A stretch of 64,000 nt of DNA from Bacteroidaceae bacterium (GCA_017646665.1 JAGCMB010000014.1:21424-85423); one strand, 5' to 3'; shown: positions 44,016 to 53,259, counted from the stretch's first letter. Translations and numbers: made by a program. Notes: generated from the letters alone by a model not told the origin.

Positions 44016-47000
44016 ATGCAAGATTTCGTACACCTACACGTCCACTCACAATACTCCATCCTCGACGGACAGGCTGCCATAAAGAAGCTTGTCGACAAGG
44101 CTATTGCCGACAATATGAAAGGCATTGCCATCACCGACCACGGCAATATGATGGGTATCAAGGAGTTCTTCAACTATGTAAACAAGATAAACTCCAAGAA
44201 GAGCGATGAAGAGAAGTTTAAGCCAATCATCGGCTGCGAGGTGTACGTTGCAGAACGCCGTCTGTTCAACAAAGAGCTCAAGGAAGATATGCGTGGCCAC
44301 CACCTCATTCTCCTTGCCAAGAACCAGACAGGTTATCACAACCTTGTAAAGATTGTTTCAAAAGCGTGGAGCGATGGCTACTACTACAACCCACGTACCG
44401 ACAAAACCGAGATTGAAAAATACCACGAGGGCCTCATCTGCTGTTCAGCCTGTCTTGGAGGCGAAGTTCCGCAGCTGATTAAAAACGGAAATCTAGAGAA
44501 GGCCGAGGAGGTCATTATGTGGTTCAAGAACCTCTTTGGCGACGACTATTACCTTGAGCTGCAGCTACACAAAGCGACAACCGAGCGTGCCAACCACGAG
44601 GTATACCCCCTGCAAGTAGAGGTAAACAAGCACATTGTCGAACTGAGTAAAAAGTGCGGTGTCAAACTAATCTGTTCAAACGACGTGCACTTTGTCGACG
44701 AGGAGAATGCCGAAGCGCACGACCGTCTTATCTGCCTCAGCACAGGACGCGACCTTGACGACCCCACCCGTATGCTCTACTCAAAGCAGGAGTGGATGAA
44801 GACAAAAGCCGAAATGGCCGAAATGTTCGGTGACATCCCCGAAGCGATGTCAAACACCGTGGAGATTTGTGACAAGGTTGAGTTCTACACCATTGACAAC
44901 CCTCCCATCATGCCAAATTTCGCCATTCCGGAGGAGTTCGGCACCGAAGAGCTCTATCGACAGACAATCACCCATCAGCAACTGTTCGACGAGTTCACAC
45001 GCGACGAAAAGGGCAATGTAGTACTTTCCCAAGAGGAGGCCGAGAAGAAAATAAAGAAACTTGGAGGATACGACAAACTATACCGCATCAAGCTCGAAGG
45101 CGACTATCTGCGCAAACTTGCTTATGACGGCGCAAAGAAGTGCTACCCGGAGCCCTTCTCGCAGGAACTCACAGACCGCATAGATTTTGAGCTGCACATT
45201 ATGAAGACAATGGGTTTCCCGGGCTATTTCCTTATTGTGCAGGACTTCATACGCGCCGCGCGTGAAGAACTTGGCGTGTCTGTCGGTCCCGGCCGTGGTT
45301 CAGCAGCAGGAAGCGTAGTGGCATATACCCTTGGAATCACACGCGTAGACCCCATAAAGTACGACCTTCTTTTCGAGCGTTTCTTGAACCCCGACCGTAT
45401 CTCACTCCCCGATATAGACGTCGACTTTGACGATGACGGACGCGGACGAGTACTCAATTGGGTTACGGAGAAATACGGACAGGAGAAGGTAGCTCACATT
45501 ATCACATACGGTACAATGGCAACCAAACTTGCCATTAAGGATGTTGCGCGAGTGCAGAAAGTACCGCTCGACATCTCAAACAAACTATGCAAGGCAATCC
45601 CCGACCGCCTGCCCGACGGTATGAAGATGAACCTCCCCAACGCCATACAGGCAGTGCCTGAATTGCGCGAAGCCGAGGCATCGCCCGACCCACTTCTGCG
45701 CGACACAATAAAATATGCGAAGATGCTCGAGGGCAACGTGCGCAACACCGGTGTTCACGCCTGCGGAACAATCATCTGTCGCGACGACATCACCGACCAC
45801 GTACCAATAAGCATTGCCGAGGATAAAGAAACAGGCGAGAAGATGCTTGTAACACAATACGAGGGAAGCGTCATTGAGGAAACAGGCCTCATCAAGATGG
45901 ACTTCTTGGGACTTAAGACACTCTCTGTCATCAAGGAGGCATTGGAAAACATACGTCAAAGCCTAAAGATAGACATTGACATTGACACCATCCCCATCGA
46001 CGACCCCAAGACCTACGAACTATACAGCAAGGGCAACACCATCGGCACATTCCAGTTCGAGTCACCGGGTATGCAAAAATACCTGCGCGAACTACAGCCC
46101 AGCACCTTCGAGGACCTTATTGCGATGAACGCGCTATACCGTCCGGGACCAATGGATTACATCCCCGACTTCATCAAGCGCAAACACGACCCATCGCTTG
46201 TGCAGTACGATATTCCTTGTATGGAAAAGTACCTCAAGGATACATACGGCATCACAGTTTATCAGGAGCAGGTGATGCTCTTGTCGCGCCTACTAGCCGA
46301 CTTCACACGAGGTGAGAGTGACACCCTGCGCAAGGCTATGGGTAAGAAGCTAAAGGCGAAATTGGATGAATTGAAACCGAAATTCATCAACGGCGGAAAA
46401 AATAACGGACACGACGAGAAGGTGCTTGAAAAGATTTGGGCCGACTGGGAGAAGTTCGCATCGTATGCGTTCAACAAGTCACACGCAACCTGTTACTCCT
46501 GGGTTGCATACCAGACCGCATACCTCAAGGCGAACTACCCTTCACAATATATGGCCGGCGCAATGAGCCGCAACCTTGACAAGATTACCGAAATCACCAA
46601 ACTGATGCAGGAGTGTAAGAGTATGGGCATCAATGTGCTTGGCCCCGATGTCAACGAGTCGCGCCGCAAGTTCAGCGTCAACAAGAAAGGCGATATACGC
46701 TTTGGCCTATGCGCCGTAAAAGGTGTAGGCGAAAACGCAGTGCAGTGCATCATCGACGAGCGCGAGGCAAACGGTCCGTTCAAGAGCATATTCGACTTTG
46801 TGGAGCGTGTCAACCTCACCGCATGCAACAGGAAGAACCTTGAATGTCTTGCCTTTGCAGGTGCATTCGATGAATTGCCCGGCGACATTTCGCGCGAGCA
46901 GTATGCAGGCACAAACAGTAAAGGCGACCAATTCCTTGAAGCACTGATAAGATACGGCAACCTCTATCAGAACGACAAAGCCAACGCCACGGCGTCACTC

Positions 47001-47711
47001 TTCGGCACCACTGAAATGGCCGAAATTCCCAGACCCGAGGTGCCGGCAGGAGGCAACTGGAGTACCCTGGAGCGTTTGAACCGTGAGAGAGAGCTGGTGG
47101 GCATATACCTTTCGGCACACCCACTTGACGACTACTCTATTATCCTCAACGAATTCTGCAACACAAAAGCAGCCGAGATGGAGAACCTGGAAGCACTTGT
47201 CGGACGCAAAGTAACCCTTGGAGGAGTTGTCAGCGACCCACCACGCACCGGCTTCACAAAGAAAGGAAGTCCCTATGGCGTTGCAAAGATTGAGGACTTC
47301 ACCGGAGCGGCCGAAATGTTCTTCTTTGGAGATGAGTGGATGAAAAAACAGAACTATTTCATCCCCGGCAACTTCCTATATATAAAAGGCAGTTGCCAAC
47401 CACGCAAGTACGACCAGACAAAGTTCGACTTTGTGGTAGACAGCATAGAACTGATGCCGGAAATCAAGGAGGGGCTCATAAAGAGCATAACCCTGACGTT
47501 CGATGTAATGTCACTTACAGACGAGGTATACAGCAACATCATCGATTACACCGAGAAGCACCCCGGCAACTGCAAGATGATATTCAAGATAAAGGACTAC
47601 GAACAGGAGTTCACCCTTGAGCTTACATCCAAGAACCGCGATATAGAGGTTCTTCCCGAACTTATCGACTATATAAAAGAGTTAGGAAATATAGAATATA
47701 AATTAAATTAA
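44016..47711 (+). CDS. dnaE: DNA polymerase III alpha subunit
   Basis: A 1231-residue replicative polymerase of the DnaE1 type. The PHP domain is at the N-terminus (FVHLHVHSQYSILDG and ITDHGNMMG). The polymerase palm carries the catalytic acids in PDIDVDFDDDGR (about residues 465-476), with SVGPGRGSAAGS upstream and YQEQVMLLSRLLADF in the fingers. The tail carries the helix-hairpin-helix, and an OB fold lies near residues 1060-1150 (GGVVSDPPRTGFTKKG). It is followed by trxA and an acidic small gene with short gaps, so they are probably cotranscribed. Confidence 0.97.
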   Translation: MQDFVHLHVHSQYSILDGQAAIKKLVDKAIADNMKGIAITDHGNMMGIKEFFNYVNKINSKKSDEEKFKPIIGCEVYVAERRLFNKELKEDMRGHHLILLAKNQTGYHNLVKIVSKAWSDGYYYNPRTDKTEIEKYHEGLICCSACLGGEVPQLIKNGNLEKAEEVIMWFKNLFGDDYYLELQLHKATTERANHEVYPLQVEVNKHIVELSKKCGVKLICSNDVHFVDEENAEAHDRLICLSTGRDLDDPTRMLYSKQEWMKTKAEMAEMFGDIPEAMSNTVEICDKVEFYTIDNPPIMPNFAIPEEFGTEELYRQTITHQQLFDEFTRDEKGNVVLSQEEAEKKIKKLGGYDKLYRIKLEGDYLRKLAYDGAKKCYPEPFSQELTDRIDFELHIMKTMGFPGYFLIVQDFIRAAREELGVSVGPGRGSAAGSVVAYTLGITRVDPIKYDLLFERFLNPDRISLPDIDVDFDDDGRGRVLNWVTEKYGQEKVAHIITYGTMATKLAIKDVARVQKVPLDISNKLCKAIPDRLPDGMKMNLPNAIQAVPELREAEASPDPLLRDTIKYAKMLEGNVRNTGVHACGTIICRDDITDHVPISIAEDKETGEKMLVTQYEGSVIEETGLIKMDFLGLKTLSVIKEALENIRQSLKIDIDIDTIPIDDPKTYELYSKGNTIGTFQFESPGMQKYLRELQPSTFEDLIAMNALYRPGPMDYIPDFIKRKHDPSLVQYDIPCMEKYLKDTYGITVYQEQVMLLSRLLADFTRGESDTLRKAMGKKLKAKLDELKPKFINGGKNNGHDEKVLEKIWADWEKFASYAFNKSHATCYSWVAYQTAYLKANYPSQYMAGAMSRNLDKITEITKLMQECKSMGINVLGPDVNESRRKFSVNKKGDIRFGLCAVKGVGENAVQCIIDEREANGPFKSIFDFVERVNLTACNRKNLECLAFAGAFDELPGDISREQYAGTNSKGDQFLEALIRYGNLYQNDKANATASLFGTTEMAEIPRPEVPAGGNWSTLERLNRERELVGIYLSAHPLDDYSIILNEFCNTKAAEMENLEALVGRKVTLGGVVSDPPRTGFTKKGSPYGVAKIEDFTGAAEMFFFGDEWMKKQNYFIPGNFLYIKGSCQPRKYDQTKFDFVVDSIELMPEIKEGLIKSITLTFDVMSLTDEVYSNIIDYTEKHPGNCKMIFKIKDYEQEFTLELTSKNRDIEVLPELIDYIKELGNIEYKLN

Positions 47712-47724
47712 AAAAACAGTAATT

Positions 47725-48039
47725 ATGGCAACAAACGTAACAAACGACAACGCAAAGGAATTTATGGCAACCGAATTGCCAATAGTACTTGATTTCAGTG
47801 CAGCTTGGTGTGGTCCCTGCAAGCAGTTGGCACCAATCATCGACGAACTGTCAGAGGAGTACGCAGGCCGCATCGCAGTGGGCAAGTGCGATATCGAAGA
47901 GGCCGATGACCTGACAATGGAATACGGTATCCGCAATGTTCCGACAGTCCTTTTCATCAAAGATGGCAAGGTTGTAGACCGTTTTGTCGGTTCAAAGTCT
48001 AAGGGCGACGTACAGGCAAAGTTTGAGGCACTTCTTTAA
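47725..48039 (+). CDS. trxA: Thioredoxin
   Basis: A 104-residue cytoplasmic thioredoxin. The active site is WCGPCK in DFSAAWCGPCKQLAP. The cis-Pro loop is IRNVPTVLFIKDG and the fold ends in GDVQAKFEALL. It reduces disulfides in the cytosol, for example in ribonucleotide reductase. It follows dnaE by 13 bp and is followed by an acidic small gene; the same order is common in Bacteroides-like genomes. Confidence 0.96.
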   Translation: MATNVTNDNAKEFMATELPIVLDFSAAWCGPCKQLAPIIDELSEEYAGRIAVGKCDIEEADDLTMEYGIRNVPTVLFIKDGKVVDRFVGSKSKGDVQAKFEALL

Positions 48040-48060
48040 TAAACCTTTATCCCCTACATT

Positions 48061-48381
48061 ATGAACAACGACGAATTCGCAATGGACGACCTCGACGACG
48101 AGAAGACCATAGCATTTATACGTGAAAGACTGCCACAAGACCTAAAGGAGAAGTATAGCGACGACGAGTTCTATTTCTTCCTTGATACCATCTACGACTA
48201 CTATGAGAAGAGCGGTATCCTTGACAGCAACAACGAATATGTCGACATTGACATAAACGAAATTGCCGAATTCATTGCCAAAGAAGCAAAAAAATGCGAC
48301 ATAGGCAACTTCGACCCCGAGGAGCTTTATTTCATTGTGGAAGGTGAATTAGCCTATAACGGAATAATAGACGAGGACTAA
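48061..48381 (+). CDS. Small acidic conserved protein after trxA
   Basis: A 106-residue protein, strongly acidic (MNNDEFAMDDLDDEKTIAF, SDDEFYFFLDTIYDYYEKSG, ELYFIVEGELAYNGIIDED). It has no signal peptide, helix anchor or catalytic motif. It starts 21 bp after trxA and ends before an intrinsic terminator, so it closes the dnaE-trxA run. I recognise no function; the acidic character resembles a protein-binding adaptor. Confidence 0.78.
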   Translation: MNNDEFAMDDLDDEKTIAFIRERLPQDLKEKYSDDEFYFFLDTIYDYYEKSGILDSNNEYVDIDINEIAEFIAKEAKKCDIGNFDPEELYFIVEGELAYNGIIDED

Positions 48382-48405
48382 TACTGATTACGCTAACAGA
48401 AAGAC

Positions 48406-48446
48406 CAATCCTCCCTGAGAAAAAGCACTCAGGGAGGATTGTTTTA
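48406..48446 (+). terminator. Intrinsic terminator after the dnaE-trxA-small gene run
   Basis: Arms CAATCCTCCCTGAG (48406-48419) and CTCAGGGAGGATTG (48428-48441), a 14-bp perfect stem with an 8-nt loop, followed by TTTT. Confidence 0.85.
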
Positions 48447-48510
48447 CAATGACATCAAATGCCACACATAGTAGCAGAAAACATTCAACCAACTGCTGCA
48501 ATCCAAAAAT

Positions 48511-48540
48511 CCCTCACGGAGCATCACTGCTGCGTGAGGG
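48511..48540. other. Second hairpin in the gap
   Basis: CCCTCACG pairs with CGTGAGGG, and inside it AGCA pairs with TGCT after a single G-G mismatch, with a TCAC loop. No U run follows on the plus strand; on the minus strand the stem is followed by ATTTTTGG. It could end a minus-strand transcript, or be part of a small RNA. Confidence 0.45.
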
Positions 48541-48788
48541 ACATAATGAAAAAATTTATTTCTATTGGATAAATATTGCTTTTACACCAACATCCTCAGT
48601 CACCACACAGCATTGCCGGGAAAACATATCCATAACATCGAGAAGGTAAATGTGGCAATAAAGACCCAGACCTTAATCTTCTGCAAAGGAAATACTTATT
48701 AAGGTATCCGATTAGTCCATTTTAGTCCTTATTGGATGAATGACGGCTATTTTCAAACCGACAATTACATTTATAGCTATTAAATGAC

Positions 48789-48796
48789 TATCTTCG
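48789..48796 (+). promoter_or_regulatory. Predicted -7 element of the HTH-kinase unit
   Basis: TATCTTCG, 32 bp before ATG 48828. Confidence 0.45.
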
Positions 48797-48827
48797 CGAC
48801 GCAACAGAATGTAATGCATACATTATA

Positions 48828-49418
48828 ATGAAAGACACAAAAAATGCTAACGAGCACCTTATAGAGAAGCTCAAGGAGTATGTTGAAAGCGTAGCAGGGT
48901 TCAATTTATATACCCCAAAGGATTTTGACAATCTCACAGAGTACATATTCAAAGAAACAGGCTCACTGCTCTCATCCACAACGCTAAAGCGTATTTGGGG
49001 TTATCTGCACGAGAATAAGGAGAATACACCACGATTGAGCACACTGAACATACTGTCAAAATTCATTGGTTACGTCAACTACACCACATTCTGCAAATAT
49101 CAACAGATGCAGGGCGAATGCGAGAGCGACTTCATCAACAACAACTGTCTACAAGCAAAATCCCTATTGAAAGGCGACAAAATCAGACTTTTGTGGCAAC
49201 CCGACCGTTGCGTTACAATACAGTACATTGGACTTTGTATGTTCAAGGTCATTGAGAGCAGAAACAGTAAACTGTCGCTGAACGATGTTTTCATTTGCGA
49301 ACGTATCATCGATGGCGAGTCACTACTTCTGTCAAATCTCATACACAACGGCAGTGACCCGGTCAACTACATCTGTGGCAAGAAGAATGGTGTTAAATTC
49401 CAACTTTTAGAAAAATAA
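48828..49418 (+). CDS. HTH-like protein paired with the LRR kinase
   Basis: A 196-residue protein without signal peptide or membrane segment. Residues 1-90 match a pattern seen in many Bacteroidota proteins: helix LIEKLKEYVESVAGF, then STTLKRIWGYLHEN and TPRLSTLNILSKFIGY, then FCKYQQ; it looks like a helix-turn-helix or death-domain-like bundle. Residues 100-196 form a separate beta-rich domain (KGDKIRLLWQPDRCVTIQYIG, VFICERIIDGESLLLSNLIH). The stop is 3 bp before the kinase start, so they are translationally linked. It may be a kinase substrate, regulator or DNA-binding output; function unknown. Confidence 0.75.
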   Translation: MKDTKNANEHLIEKLKEYVESVAGFNLYTPKDFDNLTEYIFKETGSLLSSTTLKRIWGYLHENKENTPRLSTLNILSKFIGYVNYTTFCKYQQMQGECESDFINNNCLQAKSLLKGDKIRLLWQPDRCVTIQYIGLCMFKVIESRNSKLSLNDVFICERIIDGESLLLSNLIHNGSDPVNYICGKKNGVKFQLLEK

Positions 49419-49421
49419 TAT

Positions 49422-51299
49422 ATGGAGCATAGTTCCGAATTCATATTAAAGGGCAAAACAGCCGACGTCGAATTGCTCGACCTGTTTGGAGCAACATCTA
49501 TTGCATACAAGACCAATATCGACGGTCAAGTATGCTTTATGAAAAAGTTACGTCCGGAGTTACGCAACGATAAACGCTATCGCGAGCTCTTTTACAAGGA
49601 ATACAACACAGGCAAAAAAATCAGCAACCCCTATATTGTAAAGTATATAGACATTAAGGACGATGCAGACGGGCTCTGCATCATAATGGAGTATGTAAAC
49701 GGATGTACACTAAAAGAGAAAATTGAAAAAGAGCCGGAATACTTCAAACAAAAGGAGAACATCAAAAGACTCTTGCTGCAATTATGTGAGGCACTGCATA
49801 CACTACACAATGAGAATGTGGTGTACCTTGACATAAATCCTTGCAACATTATGATTTCGCAGACAAGCAACAACATAAAGCTTGTAGACCTTGGCTTTTG
49901 TCTAAGCAATTGGAACGACAGGACAGCCGGAACAACATCCCGTTTTGGCGCACCCGAGGTAACCAGGAACTCTACCGACGATATTGATGCACGCAGCGAC
50001 ATATATTCAATAGGATGCCTATTGCAATACATTCAAGAAAAGACTGGCACAGAACTACCTGGATACATAAAACGAATTGCCAGACACTGCCTGCAACAGG
50101 AAAAGAAACAACGCTATGCCAATGTAAATGAAATTATCAGGATTATCAAACACCAAAAAAGCAGGACAATAGCCAAAGCGACAGCCATTGCCTTGTTTGC
50201 AATGGTATTAATAGCGGGATTTATTGCAAGCGGGCTACATACAACTATCAGCAATTATATTGGGTGGGAGTGCGGAGAATATCCGACAAAGTTTGAAGCC
50301 GACGGAGTTTTCTACAACATTACCGACCACGCTGCACGCACTGTTGAAGTCACGTTCAAGGGCAACCATCCCGATGAATTCGAGTATGAATATACAGGTA
50401 ACGAAGTCAACATTCCGCAGAATGTAAAATATTACGGTCGTATTTTCTCGGTAACATCAATAGCTGGCGACGCATTCAAGAACCCATATATATCAAAAGT
50501 AAACATACCCGATGGGATTGTCACCATTGAGCAAAATGCATTCAACCATTGTAATCTGAATGGTATAATCCACATACCGTACAGCGTAAAACACATTGGC
50601 AAAACAGCCTTTTATCCAATACTATACATCGAAGGTTTCGATGTGGACGAAAACAACACCGTTTACGACAGCCGTGATAACTGCCAGGCATTGATAGAAA
50701 CAGTAACAAACACCCTGCTTGCCGGCGGAAGCAAAAGCACCATACCAAACACCATAACATCAATTGCCGAAAAAGCCTTCACGGGCACACAAGCAAAGAA
50801 AATAACAATTCCACAAAGCGTCACAAGCATTGGCAAAGCAGCCTTTGTACATTCAGAACTTGAGGAAATTCATCTACCCGACAATATTACAGTACTTGAG
50901 GAATATCTTTTCCAGCGGAGCGAAAAACTACGCCACATAACTCTACCCAAGAAGCTAAAAGAGATTCACCTTGCCGCATTATCACATTGCGGATTTACAG
51001 AACTGATAATTCCGAACAGCGTTACAACCATTGGCGATTACGCCTTCGATTACTGTGAACGTCTTGAAAAGGTTGTCATAGGGGAAAGCGTCGAATCCAT
51101 TGGAGATTATGCTTTTGACGGTTGTAAATGGCTGACAAAAGTCGTTTCATACATACCGGCCGACAGGCTGTTTGAAATTAGCGGTAATGTATTCGGCAAC
51201 ATCAATGACAACTGTGTACTTTATGTTCCAAAAGGAGCAAAATGCGCTTACGAAAAGACTTTCGGTTGGGATTGCTTCGCAAAAATAGTTGAAATGTAA
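49422..51299 (+). CDS. Hanks-type protein kinase fused to BspA-like leucine-rich repeats
   Basis: A 625-residue protein. Residues 15-240 are a Ser/Thr kinase domain: beta-3 Lys in CFMKKL (41-42), helix C Glu60, catalytic YLDINPCN (Asp137, Asn142), metal site VDLGF (Asp156) and GAPE (177-179), ARSDIYSIG (Asp193) and a C-lobe Arg. The usual HRD His/Arg and the Lys two residues after Asp137 are replaced. A single membrane helix (about 250-272) follows, then about 330 residues of BspA-type LRRs (ITSIAEKAFTGTQ, VTTIGDYAFDYCERL). The topology puts the kinase inside and the LRRs in the periplasm. A two-gene unit with the HTH-like gene; ends at a hairpin. Confidence 0.85.
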   Translation: MEHSSEFILKGKTADVELLDLFGATSIAYKTNIDGQVCFMKKLRPELRNDKRYRELFYKEYNTGKKISNPYIVKYIDIKDDADGLCIIMEYVNGCTLKEKIEKEPEYFKQKENIKRLLLQLCEALHTLHNENVVYLDINPCNIMISQTSNNIKLVDLGFCLSNWNDRTAGTTSRFGAPEVTRNSTDDIDARSDIYSIGCLLQYIQEKTGTELPGYIKRIARHCLQQEKKQRYANVNEIIRIIKHQKSRTIAKATAIALFAMVLIAGFIASGLHTTISNYIGWECGEYPTKFEADGVFYNITDHAARTVEVTFKGNHPDEFEYEYTGNEVNIPQNVKYYGRIFSVTSIAGDAFKNPYISKVNIPDGIVTIEQNAFNHCNLNGIIHIPYSVKHIGKTAFYPILYIEGFDVDENNTVYDSRDNCQALIETVTNTLLAGGSKSTIPNTITSIAEKAFTGTQAKKITIPQSVTSIGKAAFVHSELEEIHLPDNITVLEEYLFQRSEKLRHITLPKKLKEIHLAALSHCGFTELIIPNSVTTIGDYAFDYCERLEKVVIGESVESIGDYAFDGCKWLTKVVSYIPADRLFEISGNVFGNINDNCVLYVPKGAKCAYEKTFGWDCFAKIVEM

Positions 51300-51301
51300 A
51301 G

Positions 51302-51328
51302 GATAATGCGCCCCAAGGGCGCATTATC
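51302..51328. terminator. Bidirectional terminator between the LRR kinase and nagB
   Basis: Arms GATAATGCGCCC (51302-51313) and GGGCGCATTATC (51317-51328) with a CAA loop give a 12-bp perfect stem, starting 3 bp past the kinase stop, followed by TTTATC. Confidence 0.8.
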
Positions 51329-51336
51329 TTTATCTA

Positions 51337-53259
51337 TTACAGCAACTTGGCAAAAAGCTCAATTGCCTGATATTCGGGCAAGCCAATCTTGTTGAAGAGT
51401 GCCGCAGTACCTTGAGTACGCTCTTCGGCACGTTGCCAGAACTCGCGTGCATCCTCACCCGGGAATGGCACAATATCCTTTTGTGACAGGTGACGGAATA
51501 TTGCGTGACGTTTGCGGATAAGTTCCTCGGGGCTTAGAGGCACAGCCATATCTGCTACAGCCAAATCCCACTCCTGCCAAGCTCCACGATAGAGCCATAT
51601 ATGACACTCCTTTGCCCACTCCTCGTCCTTGACCTCTTCAAAGGCACGCAAAACAGCCTCTATGCAGACACGGTGTGTGCCGTGAGGGTCAGTAAGGTCA
51701 CCGGCAGCGTAAATCTGATGTGGCTTAATCTCACGCATAAGAGCCTTTACAATCTCAATATCATCATCGCTCAACTCACCTTTCTTTATACCGCCTGTTT
51801 CATAGAATGGCAAGTTCAGGAAGTGTGCGTTCGTGCGGTCATCGAGGCCGATAGAGCGGCATGCAGCACGCGCCTCTGCACGACGGATTGCACCCTTGAG
51901 ATCAAGCAATTTGCGTGGTTCGGGTTCACCCACTTTCTTGTTGGCAATGATTTCACGAATCTCGTCAAAAGCATCGCCAAAGCCCATCTCCTTTGCCGTA
52001 TCAATGTTCTGCAACACTACATCGTCATACACAGCAACATTACCCGATGTCTGGTATGCAACGTGAACATCGTGTCCCTGCTCTATAAGACGGTTGAATG
52101 TTCCACCCATTGAGATAACATCGTCATCGGGGTGTGGCGAGAATATTATCACACGTTTAGGGAACGGAGTTGACGACACGGGACGTGTACTGTCATCGGC
52201 ATTCGGTTTGCCGCCGGGCCATCCCGAGATGATGTGCTGAATTTCGTTAAAGACGCGGATGTTCACCTTATCGTAAGTATCGACACGCTCCAAAAGGTCG
52301 GAAAGCGAATTCTTGATATAGTCCTGATGTGTAAGTTTGAGGATTGGTTTGTCAACAGTCTGGCACAACCAAATGACAGCCTTGCGGATAAGCTTGTCGC
52401 TCCACTCGATTGGAGGCGCAACGAGCCACGGCTCTTTCACACGGGTAAGTTCCTGTGCTGCAGCCTCATCAATGACAACCTGGACATTGTCGTGACCCTG
52501 CAGGCAGGTTGCGGGATACTCCTCATTCGCTTCGCCCTCAATCAACTTCTTGGCAACACCGGCCTTGTCCTCGCCCCACATCATAAGTACGATCTTTTTC
52601 GCGCTCATTATTGTTTCCAAGCCCATCGTAATTGCCATTTTGGGCACCTCGTTCGGATTGGAGAAGAATTTATCCTGATTCTTGCGGGTGTTGTAGCTCA
52701 ACTGCACAAGACGGGTTGTTGAGTGAGCATAGCTACCCGGCTCGTTGAAACCAATTTGGCCAAGCTCACCTACACCCATTATCATAAGGTCTATGCGACC
52801 GTCTACCATCTGCTCATATTTGCGACAGTAATCGTTCACCTTTTCACGCGACACTGTTCCATCGGGGAAGTGTACATTCTCGGGCTTTATATCAATATAT
52901 TTGAGGAAATCCTCATTTACACGATGATTACGGCTCTGCGACGATGACGACTCCATTGGATAGAACTCGTCAAGGCTATACACCTCTACATTGGCAAAAC
53001 TCACCTCGCCGGCCTGATAACGCTTCACAAGTTCGGCATAAAGACCAAGAGGTGTACGTCCTGTTGAAAGGCCAAGAGCAAAAAGACGATTCTCGCTGTG
53101 CGACTTTATGGCATCTACAACCATATCGGCAGCGAATTTAACGCCCTCGGGTTCTGTGGGACAGATTTTGGTTGGTACTTTCTCGAATTTACAAATACTC
53201 TCTATTGGCGCCGAGACAGGCAATTCGCCTATCTTTGGCAATACAAATTTTGGATTCAT
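51337..53259 (-). CDS. nagB: NagB-like glucosamine-6-phosphate deaminase domain fused to a PIG-L/LmbE deacetylase domain
   Basis: A 640-residue two-domain cytoplasmic protein. Residues 30-290 are NagB-like (GLSTGRTPLGLY near 63, YSLDEFYP with Asp97, MGVGELGQIGFNEPG near 161-175, AMTMG-type segment). Residues 365-640 are PIG-L/LmbE-like: zinc site SPHPDDDVISMGG near 373 and the HxxH in DPHGTHRV. The fusion is common in Bacteroidota and would pair GlcNAc-type deacetylation with deamination to fructose-6-phosphate. Odd: the NagB motif normally reads D-G-H-I-.-F-N-E; here the Asp and His positions are Leu166 and Gln168. It follows anSME by 93 bp. Confidence 0.88.
   Translation of the reverse strand: MNPKFVLPKIGELPVSAPIESICKFEKVPTKICPTEPEGVKFAADMVVDAIKSHSENRLFALGLSTGRTPLGLYAELVKRYQAGEVSFANVEVYSLDEFYPMESSSSQSRNHRVNEDFLKYIDIKPENVHFPDGTVSREKVNDYCRKYEQMVDGRIDLMIMGVGELGQIGFNEPGSYAHSTTRLVQLSYNTRKNQDKFFSNPNEVPKMAITMGLETIMSAKKIVLMMWGEDKAGVAKKLIEGEANEEYPATCLQGHDNVQVVIDEAAAQELTRVKEPWLVAPPIEWSDKLIRKAVIWLCQTVDKPILKLTHQDYIKNSLSDLLERVDTYDKVNIRVFNEIQHIISGWPGGKPNADDSTRPVSSTPFPKRVIIFSPHPDDDVISMGGTFNRLIEQGHDVHVAYQTSGNVAVYDDVVLQNIDTAKEMGFGDAFDEIREIIANKKVGEPEPRKLLDLKGAIRRAEARAACRSIGLDDRTNAHFLNLPFYETGGIKKGELSDDDIEIVKALMREIKPHQIYAAGDLTDPHGTHRVCIEAVLRAFEEVKDEEWAKECHIWLYRGAWQEWDLAVADMAVPLSPEELIRKRHAIFRHLSQKDIVPFPGEDAREFWQRAEERTQGTAALFNKIGLPEYQAIELFAKLL

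Larger units (their letters stand above)
48382..48827. other. 446-bp gap with two hairpins and a promoter
   Basis: No convincing coding frame was found. It holds the terminator of the dnaE-trxA run (48406-48446), a second unrelated hairpin (48511-48540), and the TATCTTCG element of the HTH-kinase unit (48789-48796). The middle (48541-48788) shows no other structure that I can see. Confidence 0.6.
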
